Shown one piece after another: positions 39,453 to 48,854 of a stretch of 64,000 nt of DNA (position 1 is the stretch's first letter; every line of letters starts with the position of its first letter). The stretch comes from an uncultured Bacteroides sp. (GTDB taxonomy: Bacteria; Bacteroidota; Bacteroidia; Bacteroidales; Bacteroidaceae). Location: positions 2,199,258 to 2,263,257 of the forward strand of contig NZ_OY782578.1 of NCBI RefSeq assembly GCF_963677945.1, read 5' to 3'. Made by a program: the position numbers and the translations under genes. The notes under the pieces are model-generated. The model was not told the origin of the DNA, made no database searches, and saw nothing but the letters and a program-made list of their open reading frames with translations.

Positions 39453-41285
39453 TTATTTGTTAAGAGAGTTACAGATTCTTTGATTTGCTTCTCTTATTTT
39501 TTTCTCGTCTACCTTTATTACTTTTCTATCATAAGTCATTAAACCATTCACTTCTTCTTCCACATCAGTGGTCTGTGTGTAAACAGCTGCCGAGAATCCT
39601 TTGTGAATTAACTCTTCAAGGTTGTCGATATATTTGATGTATTCATTTGTTACCTCTTCGGGAGTGTTGAATTTCACGTATCCCCAATTCTTGTCGAGTG
39701 TCCAGAGATGATTTTTAAGAGCCATGCCTATGCCCCCAAATTCACCAAGCACTGTGGCACGTTGCGGGTCATATAGATATAAATCGGGACCAGGATAGTT
39801 GTGAAGGTCAAGGATGTCTCCGCAAGTATAATGGTTACCACCACTGGCTGGGTTAACCAATCTTGTAGGGTCATATTCTTTTGTCCAGGCAGCAATTTCA
39901 GGTGTCTTGAACTGTCCCCAGCATTCGTTGAATGGTACCCATGTTCCGATACATGGATATGAATATAAACAATCTATGATTTCTTTCCATTCCTTGCGGT
40001 AATTAGCCTCTGATGCTGCCGAACGAATTGCATCTGCGCCTGTGTAATATTGATGCGTTTGCCATTCTGCCGGTCCTCTTCCGCCATTAGGCATATCTTG
40101 CCAAACAATTATTCCTAATCTGTCGCAATAAGTGTACCAGCGTGCAGGTTCTACTTTTACATGTTTACGTATCATATTGTATCCGAAGTCTTTCGTTTTC
40201 TTTAAGTCATATAGAAGTGCTTCGTCGGTAGGAGCCGTATATAATCCGTCTGGCCACCATCCTTGGTCGAGTGGACCGAACTGGAAGTAATCTTTATTGT
40301 TCAACTGCATACGGGTAATACCGTTTTTGTCTCTATGTGTAGAGAATTTGCGCAGTGCGGTATAGCTCTTGATTTTATCGACAACTTTATCGTTATTATA
40401 CAGTACCACCTCCATGTCATAAATGAAAGGAGATTCAGGAGACCATAACTTACTGTTTGCCGGCATTCTTAATTCTATAGGCAACCCATTTACAGATGCA
40501 CCTTTTGCTACTAATGTTTTACCTTCAAAAATTCTAACTTCTGCCTTGTCAGCCAATGCTTGAACAGAGGTTGCTACTTCTACAATAAGATTGTTTCTGT
40601 CTATGTTCGGAGTAGTCTTAACATTTGTAATGTGGTGTGTTGTCACAGGCTCAAGCCACACTGTTTGCCAGATGCCAGTCACAGGAGTGTACCATATACC
40701 TCCAGGTTTTTCTACTTGTTTGCCTCGTGGTTGTTCCCCTCTGTCTGCGGGATCCCATACTTTAACTGTAACGCTGTTTTTTCCTTTTTTATTGAGTACG
40801 GAAGTGATGTCAAATGAAAAAGGTGTATATCCTCCTGTGTGTTCTCCCACTTTTACATCGTTCACCCATACATCGGCTTTCCAGTCCACTGCTCCGAAAT
40901 TGAGAAGAATTTGCCTGCCATTCCATGATGAAGGGATGTCGAAAGAACGCTTATACCATAATTCCTGATGCTCATTCACGGTTTTTCCGACACCAGACAG
41001 AGAAGATTCTACTGCAAAAGGAACAAGTATTGTTCCTTCATACTTTTCGGGGAAAATTTCTCCTTTATTTGTTATGGCATACTGCCATATGCCGTTCAGA
41101 TTTTCCCACTCTCCACGTTCCATGATAGGACGGGGATATTGAGGAAGCACATTCTCGGATGTCAATTGTTCGCCCCATGAAGTTTTGATTTTGTTGCCAA
41201 CCGGTTTCCATTGAGCGAATGAACTGCTGCACAATGTCAGTGCCAGCATTACTGTTAGAAAACTTTTTCTCATGATATTATTCAT
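39453..41285 (-). CDS. GH2 family glycoside hydrolase
   Basis: Exported 610-residue GH2 enzyme; the family covers beta-galactosidase, beta-mannosidase, beta-glucuronidase and some furanosidase activities. A signal peptide ends at SSFAQ (about residue 25). The sugar-binding jelly roll (about 40-215; VPFAVESSLSGVG, LWYKRSFDIP), Ig-like domain (about 217-325) and TIM barrel (about 330-610) are in the usual order. The acid/base Glu is in VPFNECWGQ (about residue 454) and the nucleophile Glu in TVLGEFGGIG (about 515). An internal ATG at 41273 (MRKSFL) is an equally likely start. It is compact, lacking the C-terminal domains of LacZ. It is probably co-transcribed with copy 2 of the DUF4965 protein. 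Confidence 0.9.
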   Translation of the reverse strand: MNNIMRKSFLTVMLALTLCSSSFAQWKPVGNKIKTSWGEQLTSENVLPQYPRPIMERGEWENLNGIWQYAITNKGEIFPEKYEGTILVPFAVESSLSGVGKTVNEHQELWYKRSFDIPSSWNGRQILLNFGAVDWKADVWVNDVKVGEHTGGYTPFSFDITSVLNKKGKNSVTVKVWDPADRGEQPRGKQVEKPGGIWYTPVTGIWQTVWLEPVTTHHITNVKTTPNIDRNNLIVEVATSVQALADKAEVRIFEGKTLVAKGASVNGLPIELRMPANSKLWSPESPFIYDMEVVLYNNDKVVDKIKSYTALRKFSTHRDKNGITRMQLNNKDYFQFGPLDQGWWPDGLYTAPTDEALLYDLKKTKDFGYNMIRKHVKVEPARWYTYCDRLGIIVWQDMPNGGRGPAEWQTHQYYTGADAIRSAASEANYRKEWKEIIDCLYSYPCIGTWVPFNECWGQFKTPEIAAWTKEYDPTRLVNPASGGNHYTCGDILDLHNYPGPDLYLYDPQRATVLGEFGGIGMALKNHLWTLDKNWGYVKFNTPEEVTNEYIKYIDNLEELIHKGFSAAVYTQTTDVEEEVNGLMTYDRKVIKVDEKKIREANQRICNSLNK

Positions 41286-41495
41286 TAATATTTGTCTATA
41301 AAATAGATGCTATTCCCAAAACAGGAATGTTACAAAGAAAATGAATAATGTGCAGCGTGCAGGAAATTATTTATTCAATAATCAGTAAAATCTATTCATT
41401 GATGGTTAATATCATGAGTGTTTTATATGAATTTGTTAGTCTTGAATATATATTGTTCTTTTTGGTCAGATTAATTCCATCGAATTTGCAATTGA

Positions 41496-42560
41496 TTATT
41501 CACTTTTAAGAGGAGTTCCTAATACAGGCATGCCTTCTTTATCCCATTTTAGTTTTTGTAACCGTGGCGAACGCGAGTCTATAGCACCTGGGGCATCATT
41601 TGTGATTTTACGTGCATGATATAAAAAATACCATTCTTTTTTGTCGGATGATTGAACAAATGAAATGCCACCTGTGCCGTAGATATTGTTTTCTGGTTTT
41701 TGTTCAAATACAGGAGTTGGGGATTTAACCCATGAATGTGGGTCCAGTAAATTACTTTTAGCGTCTGCAATAAGTAACCCTTCGCAATAATATGGTGTCC
41801 AACTGCCGCTGGCAGAATAAAAGATGCACACCTTATTCTTATTCCTGGGTTGTAAAAAATGAGGAGCCTCGTTTACGTGGATCGGATAAGCTGTTTTACT
41901 TCCGTCAGGGTTTACCCATTGGCATTCCCATTCATATTCAGGCTTTGATATGAGTACGCGCTCTGAATTCAATGTCCATGGATTTTTCATTTTGGCGATG
42001 TATATGCATGAAGTCTCGTTATCTATGCGCTGTTTTTCCCATCCGCACCAAATCATGTAACGTTGGTTGTTGTGCTCGAATGTACTTGCGTGGATTGCCC
42101 AGTTGTTATTAGCATCTGTCTGTATCCGCCCTTTCATTTTGAAAGTACCCTCTAAAGGATTAGCAGCCTCATTTTCTATTACATATAGCTGGTGATTGTC
42201 CATGTTGCCATCATCCGCAGTGAAATATATATACCATTTATGGTTTATGAAATGAATTTCTGGTGCCCACAAGTGATAAGAATAAGAAGTATCATCTGGT
42301 AACCACACTTCTTTCATTTTAGCTTTTGATAAGTTTGTAATGTCGTCTGTTTCCCATAAAACTATTTTGTTTTCGCATCCTTGAGTATAATAATATTTTC
42401 CGTTATGTAATATTGCCCACGGTTCGGCTCCTGTAGGAAGTAATGATATACTGTTTGTATCTGTAATAGTCTGGGTAGCATTTGAACTGCTATTTTTTTT
42501 AATCTGGCAAGATACGCAAGTTGTAATAAATATAAAAAGATAAAAGATTTTTGTATTCAT
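41496..42560 (-). CDS. GH43-like lipoprotein with altered catalytic triad
   Basis: Predicted lipoprotein of 354 residues (TTCVSCQIKK) with a five-bladed GH43/clan-F propeller: GAEPWAILHNGKYYYTQG, HLWAPEIHFINHKWYIYFTADDG, NWAIHASTF, HVNEAPHFL and IYGTGGISFV. The acid Glu is conserved in the NEAP block. The usual base (Asp-Pro) is Glu-Pro, and the usual pKa-modulating Asp in AIDG is His in AIHA. This pattern may typify a GH43 subfamily with a different furanoside or pyranoside specificity, or a changed activity. It is divergent from the GH76 operon across 154 bp and separated from GH2 by 210 bp, so it may have its own transcript. Confidence 0.82.
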   Translation of the reverse strand: MNTKIFYLFIFITTCVSCQIKKNSSSNATQTITDTNSISLLPTGAEPWAILHNGKYYYTQGCENKIVLWETDDITNLSKAKMKEVWLPDDTSYSYHLWAPEIHFINHKWYIYFTADDGNMDNHQLYVIENEAANPLEGTFKMKGRIQTDANNNWAIHASTFEHNNQRYMIWCGWEKQRIDNETSCIYIAKMKNPWTLNSERVLISKPEYEWECQWVNPDGSKTAYPIHVNEAPHFLQPRNKNKVCIFYSASGSWTPYYCEGLLIADAKSNLLDPHSWVKSPTPVFEQKPENNIYGTGGISFVQSSDKKEWYFLYHARKITNDAPGAIDSRSPRLQKLKWDKEGMPVLGTPLKSE

Positions 42561-42714
42561 AGTGATTCATGTTTCATAAATATGTTGCAAAGAAAATACA
42601 AAAAAAGGATAAAGCATCTTTTTTCGGAGTAATTGGCTAGCATTTATTATTATTTGAATGAATATTATCCATCTTAGTCATCCATTAATGCAATTTTTGT
42701 AATTAGAAAAATTC

Positions 42715-43995
42715 ATGGAAACAAATAAATTAATTATGAGAAACAAAATCATTTTTGCTGTAGTAATGATGCAAGTTATATCGATAAATCTTTTTGGTAG
42801 TGAGAAACATACAGTTCGAAATATAGATTCCCCTATGTATAAAGATGCAGATGTTTGGGCAGCTTATGACGGATTTAATAATACTCTGCTTGACTGGAAT
42901 AAATTCATATATAAAACAAACTCTTCTTTCAAAAATGCTACAGACCGTCATAATGGAGCTGCGGCGATTTGGTGTCAACCCATATATTGGGATATGGCAA
43001 TGAATGCATATAAACTGGCCAAAAGTGAAAAAAACAGGGCAAGGATAAAATCGTCAAAACAATTATGTGAAAAAATATTTGAAGGTAATAAAAGACAATA
43101 TGCCAATTTTGATTTTCATGATAATAATGAAAATACAGGGTGGTTTATATATGATGATATAATGTGGTGGACTATTTCATTGGCGAGAGGATACGAATTG
43201 TTTGGTAGCAAAGAATATTTGAAATTGTCTGAAGAGAGTTTTGGAAGAGTATGGTATGGGTCAGATAAGGTAGGTGATACTGGGTCGTATGATAAAGAAA
43301 ATGGTGGCATGTACTGGCAATGGCAGCCTATCCGCAATCCGAAACCTAATAAATTTGGGGACGGTAAAATGGCATGTATTAATTTTCCCACTGTGATAGC
43401 CGCAATTACTCTTTACAATAATGTGCCAAAGAATAGAAAAGAATTTGTTGAAGCAAAACCTGTTTATCATACTAAAGAACAGTATTTAGCCAAGGGAAAA
43501 GAAATTTATGAATGGGGAGTAAAGAACCTGTTAGATAAAAACACTGGTAGAATAGCTGATAGTAAACATGGAAATGGCAATCCTGCATGGAACACTCATG
43601 TTTATAATCAGGCTACTTTTATAGGAGCTTCTGTGTTACTTTATAAAGCTACCGGAAATGAAAGTTATCTTAAAAATGCAATATTAGCAACTGATTATAC
43701 GGTAAATAAAATGTCAGAGAAATATAGTCTTCTGCCTTTTGAAAGAGGAATAGAACAAGGTATATACACAGCAATTTTCGCACAATATATTGCTATGCTT
43801 GTATATGAATGTGGGCAGACACAATACATTCCTTTCTTGAGGCGTAATATTGAAATAGGATGGAACAACCGGGATAAGACGCGTGGTGTGTGTAGTGGGG
43901 AATATGAAAAACCTTTATCAGAAGGGAGTAATATTGACAGTTATTCTGCGTCAGGTATTCCTGCTTTGATGTTGTTGTTTCCTGCAAATATATAA
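42715..43995 (+). CDS. GH76 endo-alpha-1,6-mannanase-like protein 1
   Basis: Exported GH76 protein (426 residues), expected to cut alpha-1,6-mannan backbones. The (alpha/alpha)6 barrel carries the catalytic Asp pair in IYDDIMWWTISLARGYELFG (Asp147-Asp148), with downstream blocks GGMYWQWQPIRNPKPN, YNQATFIGASVLLYKATG and ERGIEQGIYTAIFAQYIAML. The hydrophobic signal begins at the second ATG (42736, MRNKIIFAVVMMQ), which may be the true start. It is the first gene of a forward operon that runs through GH32 at 56544. Confidence 0.85.
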   Translation: METNKLIMRNKIIFAVVMMQVISINLFGSEKHTVRNIDSPMYKDADVWAAYDGFNNTLLDWNKFIYKTNSSFKNATDRHNGAAAIWCQPIYWDMAMNAYKLAKSEKNRARIKSSKQLCEKIFEGNKRQYANFDFHDNNENTGWFIYDDIMWWTISLARGYELFGSKEYLKLSEESFGRVWYGSDKVGDTGSYDKENGGMYWQWQPIRNPKPNKFGDGKMACINFPTVIAAITLYNNVPKNRKEFVEAKPVYHTKEQYLAKGKEIYEWGVKNLLDKNTGRIADSKHGNGNPAWNTHVYNQATFIGASVLLYKATGNESYLKNAILATDYTVNKMSEKYSLLPFERGIEQGIYTAIFAQYIAMLVYECGQTQYIPFLRRNIEIGWNNRDKTRGVCSGEYEKPLSEGSNIDSYSASGIPALMLLFPANI

Positions 43996-44048
43996 AATTA
44001 TCCATATAATAGTAAAAAATAAAAACTTAAATAAAAATATTTTAATTT

Positions 44049-46529
44049 ATGAAGAATAATTTGTTAACGATATTATTTGCCGCAGCAAGTATGTTGGGAA
44101 TTTGTGATGCACAAATAGCGGCACACGAAAAAAGTGAATTACGTGCACCTGCTTATCCGCTTATAACTATTGATCCATATATATCTGCATGGTCTTTTGA
44201 AAATAATCTTTACGAAGGCTCTGTAAAGCATTGGACTGGTAAAGAGTTTCCGTTAATAGGAGTGGCGAAGGTTGATGGAAAAACTTATCGTTTTATGGGT
44301 ACTGAGGAATTAGAGCTGAGACCTGTTGCTAAGACATCTGAACAGGGGAAGTGGATTGGTAAATATACAGTAAACAAACCTGCTAAAGGATGGGAAAACA
44401 TGGCGTTCAATGATAATGCATGGAAAACCGGAGATGCTGCATTTGGAACCAAAGAGAATGAAGTTACTGCCAAAACTCAATGGAGTGAAGAATTTATATG
44501 GGTACGCCGTTCTGTAGAAATGAAAGATAATCTTATAGGGAAAAATGTATATCTGGAATATTCTCATGATGATGATGCGATAATATATATCAATGGTATT
44601 AAAGTAGTAGATACTGGAAATGCTTGCAAAAAACATGTATTGCTGAAACTTTCGGAAAAGGTTGTGAAATCGTTAAAGCAAGGAAAAAACATGATTGCCG
44701 CCTATTGTCATAACCGTGCGGGAAATGCTCTTCTGGATTTTGGATTGTTGGTTGAACTTGAAAATACTCATTTCTTCACAAAAACGGCACAACAAAGATC
44801 TGCTGATGTGCAACCTATGCAGACTTACTATCAATTTACTTGCGGTCCTGTAGATTTGAAATTGACATTCACTGCACCATTGTTTATGGATAATCTGGAT
44901 TTGCTTAGTCGTCCGGTAAACTATATATCTTATGAGATAGTTTCTAATGACAAAAAAAAGCATGATGTAAAATTATATTTTGAGGCGTCTCCTCAATGGG
45001 CATTGGACTTGCCTAATCAAGAATCTGTTGCGAAAAGTTTTATAAAAGGAGATCTTCTTTTCATGCAAACAGGGTCAAAGAACCAGGAAATTCTTAAAAA
45101 GAAAGGCGATGATGTCCGTATAGATTGGGGATATTTCTATTTAGCTGCTGATAAGAAAAATAGTAAATGTGCCATAGGTAACAGTCAGGTGCTAAGAAAG
45201 GGTTTTATATCTAATGAACTTGTTGACGCACCAACTGAAGGACATGATAAATTGGCACTTGTGCATTCATTAGGAGTCATTGATAAAGCTGACGGTCATT
45301 TGTTGATAGGATATGATGATATATATTCCATTCAATATTTTGAAGATAAATTACGCCCTTATTGGAATCGTGATAATAATAAGACCATAATTTCAGAATT
45401 ACAGAATGCAAATAATGAATATAAAGCTACGATGAAGAAGTGTGCTGAGTTTGATTCTGAAATGATGAATGAAGCCACTGCTGCAGGAGGAAGAAAATAT
45501 GCGGAATTATGTGCTTTGGCTTATCGTCAGGCTATTGCGGCTCATAAATTAGTTCAGGCTTCTAACGGAGATTTGTTATTTCTTTCAAAAGAAAATTTTA
45601 GTAATGGTTCGATAGGTACTGTTGACATTACTTATCCGTCAGCTCCACTGTTCTTGCTATATAATCCTGAATTGGCGAAAGGATTGTTGAATCATATCTT
45701 CTATTACAGTGAAAGCGGAAAATGGAATAAACCGTTTGCTGCTCATGATGTGGGTACTTATCCTTTGGCTAACGGACAAACTTATGGTGGTGACATGCCA
45801 GTGGAAGAATCAGGAAACATGCTTATCTTAACAGCGGCTATAGCGGAGGTTGAAGGTAATGCAGACTATGCAAATAAACATTGGAAGACACTTACAACAT
45901 GGACTGATTATTTAACAAAGCATGGACTTGATCCTGAGAACCAGCTTTGTACTGATGACTTTGCAGGACATTTCGCACATAATGCAAATCTTTCTGTCAA
46001 GGCTATATTAGGAATTGCTTCTTATGGATATTTAGCTGATAGGCTTGGGAAAAAAGACATTTCAGAAAAATATGTTGCAAAAGCAAAAGCTATGGCTAAG
46101 GAATGGACTGAGATGGCTGCTGACGGCGATCATTACAAATTGACATTTGACAAACCTGGAACATGGAGCCAAAAATACAATCTTGTTTGGGATAAATTGT
46201 TGAATATGCAGATATTCCCCGGAGAAGTTGCAAATAAAGAAATAGCATATTATCTAACAAAACAAAATAAGTATGGATTGCCTTTGGATAATAGAGAGAA
46301 CTATACCAAGACGGACTGGATAATGTGGACTGCGACTTTAGCGGCAGATAAGGATACTTTTGAAAAGTTTATCGAACCTGTTTATATGTTTATGAATGAG
46401 ACTACAGATCGTGTTCCTATGTCTGACTGGGTATTTACAGACACTCCTAATCAAAGAGGATTCCAGGCTCGCTCGGTAGTGGGAGGATACTTCATCAAAA
46501 TGCTTGAAAATAAATTAAGAAAGAAATAA
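44049..46529 (+). CDS. DUF4964/DUF5127/DUF4965/DUF1793 protein, copy 3
   Basis: Exported 826-residue paralog, more divergent than copies 1 and 2 but with the same order of domains: DUF4964 (about 20-95; ELRAPAYPLITIDPYISAWS), the inserted jelly-roll-like domain (about 100-240; FNDNAWKTGDAAFGTKE, IIYINGIKVVDTG, MIAAYCHNRAGNALLDFGLL), then DUF5127, DUF4965 and DUF1793 (LCTDDFAGHFAHNANLSVKA, ETTDRVPMSDWVFTDT). The C-terminal WHDT of the other copies is WVFTDT here, so the active-site edge may differ. It is the second gene of the GH76-GH92-GH125 operon, which ties the family to mannan breakdown by context. Confidence 0.88.
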   Translation: MKNNLLTILFAAASMLGICDAQIAAHEKSELRAPAYPLITIDPYISAWSFENNLYEGSVKHWTGKEFPLIGVAKVDGKTYRFMGTEELELRPVAKTSEQGKWIGKYTVNKPAKGWENMAFNDNAWKTGDAAFGTKENEVTAKTQWSEEFIWVRRSVEMKDNLIGKNVYLEYSHDDDAIIYINGIKVVDTGNACKKHVLLKLSEKVVKSLKQGKNMIAAYCHNRAGNALLDFGLLVELENTHFFTKTAQQRSADVQPMQTYYQFTCGPVDLKLTFTAPLFMDNLDLLSRPVNYISYEIVSNDKKKHDVKLYFEASPQWALDLPNQESVAKSFIKGDLLFMQTGSKNQEILKKKGDDVRIDWGYFYLAADKKNSKCAIGNSQVLRKGFISNELVDAPTEGHDKLALVHSLGVIDKADGHLLIGYDDIYSIQYFEDKLRPYWNRDNNKTIISELQNANNEYKATMKKCAEFDSEMMNEATAAGGRKYAELCALAYRQAIAAHKLVQASNGDLLFLSKENFSNGSIGTVDITYPSAPLFLLYNPELAKGLLNHIFYYSESGKWNKPFAAHDVGTYPLANGQTYGGDMPVEESGNMLILTAAIAEVEGNADYANKHWKTLTTWTDYLTKHGLDPENQLCTDDFAGHFAHNANLSVKAILGIASYGYLADRLGKKDISEKYVAKAKAMAKEWTEMAADGDHYKLTFDKPGTWSQKYNLVWDKLLNMQIFPGEVANKEIAYYLTKQNKYGLPLDNRENYTKTDWIMWTATLAADKDTFEKFIEPVYMFMNETTDRVPMSDWVFTDTPNQRGFQARSVVGGYFIKMLENKLRKK

Positions 46530-46565
46530 ATAAATAAAGACATAACACCATAATATAATAATACT

Positions 46566-48851
46566 ATGAAAAAGCTAGCACTATTAGTTTTTAGTTTACT
46601 GAATTTATGTAGTGTCAATGCCAAGATAATTAATGAACCGGTGGACTATGTCAGTCCATTGGTTGGCACTCAATCAAAACAGTCCTTATCGACAGGAAAT
46701 ACTTATCCTGCCATTGCTCTTCCTTGGGGAATGAACTTTTGGACTCCGCAAACCGGGAAAATGGGCGACGGATGGTGCTATACTTACGATGCTGATAAAA
46801 TAAGAGGATTCAAGCAAACTCATCAGCCAAGTCCATGGATCAATGATTATGGTCTATTTGCTATTATGCCTGTAACGGGTAAGGTTGTGTTTGATCAAGA
46901 TGCACGTGCAAGCTGGTTCTCTCACAAAGCGGAAATAGCCACTCCTTATTATTATAAGGTATATCTTGCAGACCATGATGTGACAACAGAAATCGCGCCT
47001 ACCGAAAGAGCGGCTGCTTTCCGTTTTACTTTCCCGGAAAATGAAAACTCATATGTTGTTGTAGATGCTTTTGATAATGGCTCTTTTATAAAAATAATAC
47101 CTACAGAAAATAAAATCATTGGATATACTACAAAGAATAGTGGTGGTGTGCCAGATAACTTCAAAAACTATTTTGTATTAATATTTGATAAACCATTTAC
47201 CTATACGGCGTCTGTTAAAAACGGAGTTATTGACTCTGATAAACTTGATGTTAAAGATAATCATGCTGGGGGAATAATAGGTTTTAAAACTTATAAAGGA
47301 GAAAAGGTTAATGTTAAGGTAGCCTCTTCTTTCATAAGTCCTGAACAGGCTGAACTTAATTTGAAAGAATTAGGTTGCGATAATTTAGATCAAGTCTCTG
47401 CCAAAGGCCGTAGAAAATGGAATGATATATTAGGACGTATAGAAATCAAGGATAACGATATAGATCATTTGCGCACTTTTTACTCTTGTCTTTATAGATC
47501 GGTGCTATTCCCAAGAAGCTTTTATGAATATGATAAGAATGGGACTGTAATGCATTACAGTCCTTACAATGGACAAGTATTGCCGGGATATATGTTTACG
47601 GATACCGGTTTTTGGGATACATTCCGCTGTTTGTTCCCTTTTGTGAATTTAATGTATCCTTCCATGAGTGCAAAGATGCAAGAGGGCTTGGTTAATACTT
47701 ACAAAGAAAGTGGTTTTCTTCCAGAATGGGCTAGCCCTGGTCATAGAGGATGTATGGTTGGAAATAACTCGGCTTCTGTTGTAACAGATGCTTATTTAAA
47801 AGGAATTAGAGGATATGATGTTGAGACATTATGGAAAGCGGTAAAACATGGTGCTAATAATGTCCATCTGCAAATTAATTCAACAGGTCGAAGAGGATTT
47901 GAAGAATATAACAAATTAGGTTACGTACCTTATAATATTGGAATAAATGAAAGTGCGGCTCGTACTTTGGAATATGCTTTTGACGATTGGAGCATATATA
48001 AACTGGGCAAAGCACTTAATAAGCCTGAAAATGAAATTAGCATTTATGCAAAACATGCGATGAATTATAAAAATCTTTATGATAAAGAATATAAGTTAAT
48101 GTGTGGAAAGAATGCTGATGGCACTTTTCAAAGACCATTTAATCCATTGAAATGGGGAGATGCTTTTACTGAAGGTAATAGTTGGCATTATACATGGTCG
48201 GTATTCCATGATCCTCAAGGATTAATTGATTTGATGGGTGGAAAAGACTCTTTTAACCAAATGATGGATTCTGTATTTTTATTGCCCCCGGTATTTGATG
48301 ATAGCTATTACGGCGGTGTAATACATGAAATTCGCGAGATGCAGATTATGAATATGGGTAATTACGCTCATGGAAATCAGCCTATCCAACACATGTTATA
48401 TATGTACGACTATTCCGGGCAACCATGGAAGGGTCAGCACTGGATTCGTGAGGTTATGGATAAATTATATACATCAGCTCCTGACGGTTATTGCGGGGAT
48501 GAAGATAATGGACAGACTTCGGCATGGTATGTATTCTCTGCAATGGGATTTTATCCAGTATGTCCAGGTACCAATCAATATGCTTTAGGTACTCCTTATT
48601 TCAAACAGATGAAACTGCATCTTGAAAATGGCAAGACGGTAGAAATATCAGCACCCGACAATGGAGATGATAAACGCTATATCTCTGGCATGACTATAAA
48701 TGCGAAAAATTATTCAAAGAATTATATTACTCACAAAGACCTGCTTGGTGGCTCTAAAATAGTATACAAGATGAGTACGCAACCAAATAAATCTCGTGGG
48801 ACTAAGAACGCTGATTTTCCTTATTCATTCTCTAACGACTTAAATAACTAA
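46566..48851 (+). CDS. GH92 calcium-dependent alpha-mannosidase
   Basis: Exported 761-residue GH92 enzyme; the family removes non-reducing alpha-mannose by inversion, using calcium. A signal peptide ends at SVNAK (about residue 20). The N-terminal beta-sandwich (about 25-270; VDYVSPLVGTQ, GFKQTHQPSPWINDYG) and the (alpha/alpha)6 domain (about 290-740) are complete. Family motifs are TDTGFWDTFRC, ASPGHRGCMVGNNSASVV, EGNSWHYTW and, at the catalytic-base region, GYCGDEDNGQTSAWYVFSAMGFYP. Linkage preference (1,2, 1,3 or 1,4) cannot be read safely. It lies between copy 3 of DUF4965 and GH125. Confidence 0.95.
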   Translation: MKKLALLVFSLLNLCSVNAKIINEPVDYVSPLVGTQSKQSLSTGNTYPAIALPWGMNFWTPQTGKMGDGWCYTYDADKIRGFKQTHQPSPWINDYGLFAIMPVTGKVVFDQDARASWFSHKAEIATPYYYKVYLADHDVTTEIAPTERAAAFRFTFPENENSYVVVDAFDNGSFIKIIPTENKIIGYTTKNSGGVPDNFKNYFVLIFDKPFTYTASVKNGVIDSDKLDVKDNHAGGIIGFKTYKGEKVNVKVASSFISPEQAELNLKELGCDNLDQVSAKGRRKWNDILGRIEIKDNDIDHLRTFYSCLYRSVLFPRSFYEYDKNGTVMHYSPYNGQVLPGYMFTDTGFWDTFRCLFPFVNLMYPSMSAKMQEGLVNTYKESGFLPEWASPGHRGCMVGNNSASVVTDAYLKGIRGYDVETLWKAVKHGANNVHLQINSTGRRGFEEYNKLGYVPYNIGINESAARTLEYAFDDWSIYKLGKALNKPENEISIYAKHAMNYKNLYDKEYKLMCGKNADGTFQRPFNPLKWGDAFTEGNSWHYTWSVFHDPQGLIDLMGGKDSFNQMMDSVFLLPPVFDDSYYGGVIHEIREMQIMNMGNYAHGNQPIQHMLYMYDYSGQPWKGQHWIREVMDKLYTSAPDGYCGDEDNGQTSAWYVFSAMGFYPVCPGTNQYALGTPYFKQMKLHLENGKTVEISAPDNGDDKRYISGMTINAKNYSKNYITHKDLLGGSKIVYKMSTQPNKSRGTKNADFPYSFSNDLNN

Positions 48852-48854
48852 ATC

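Noticed and set aside
42561-42714. Promoter pair in the divergent GH43/GH76 gap
   Set aside because: Only imperfect boxes (AATTTTTG forward, TTTCTTTG reverse) were found, without matching -33 elements, so no feature was called.
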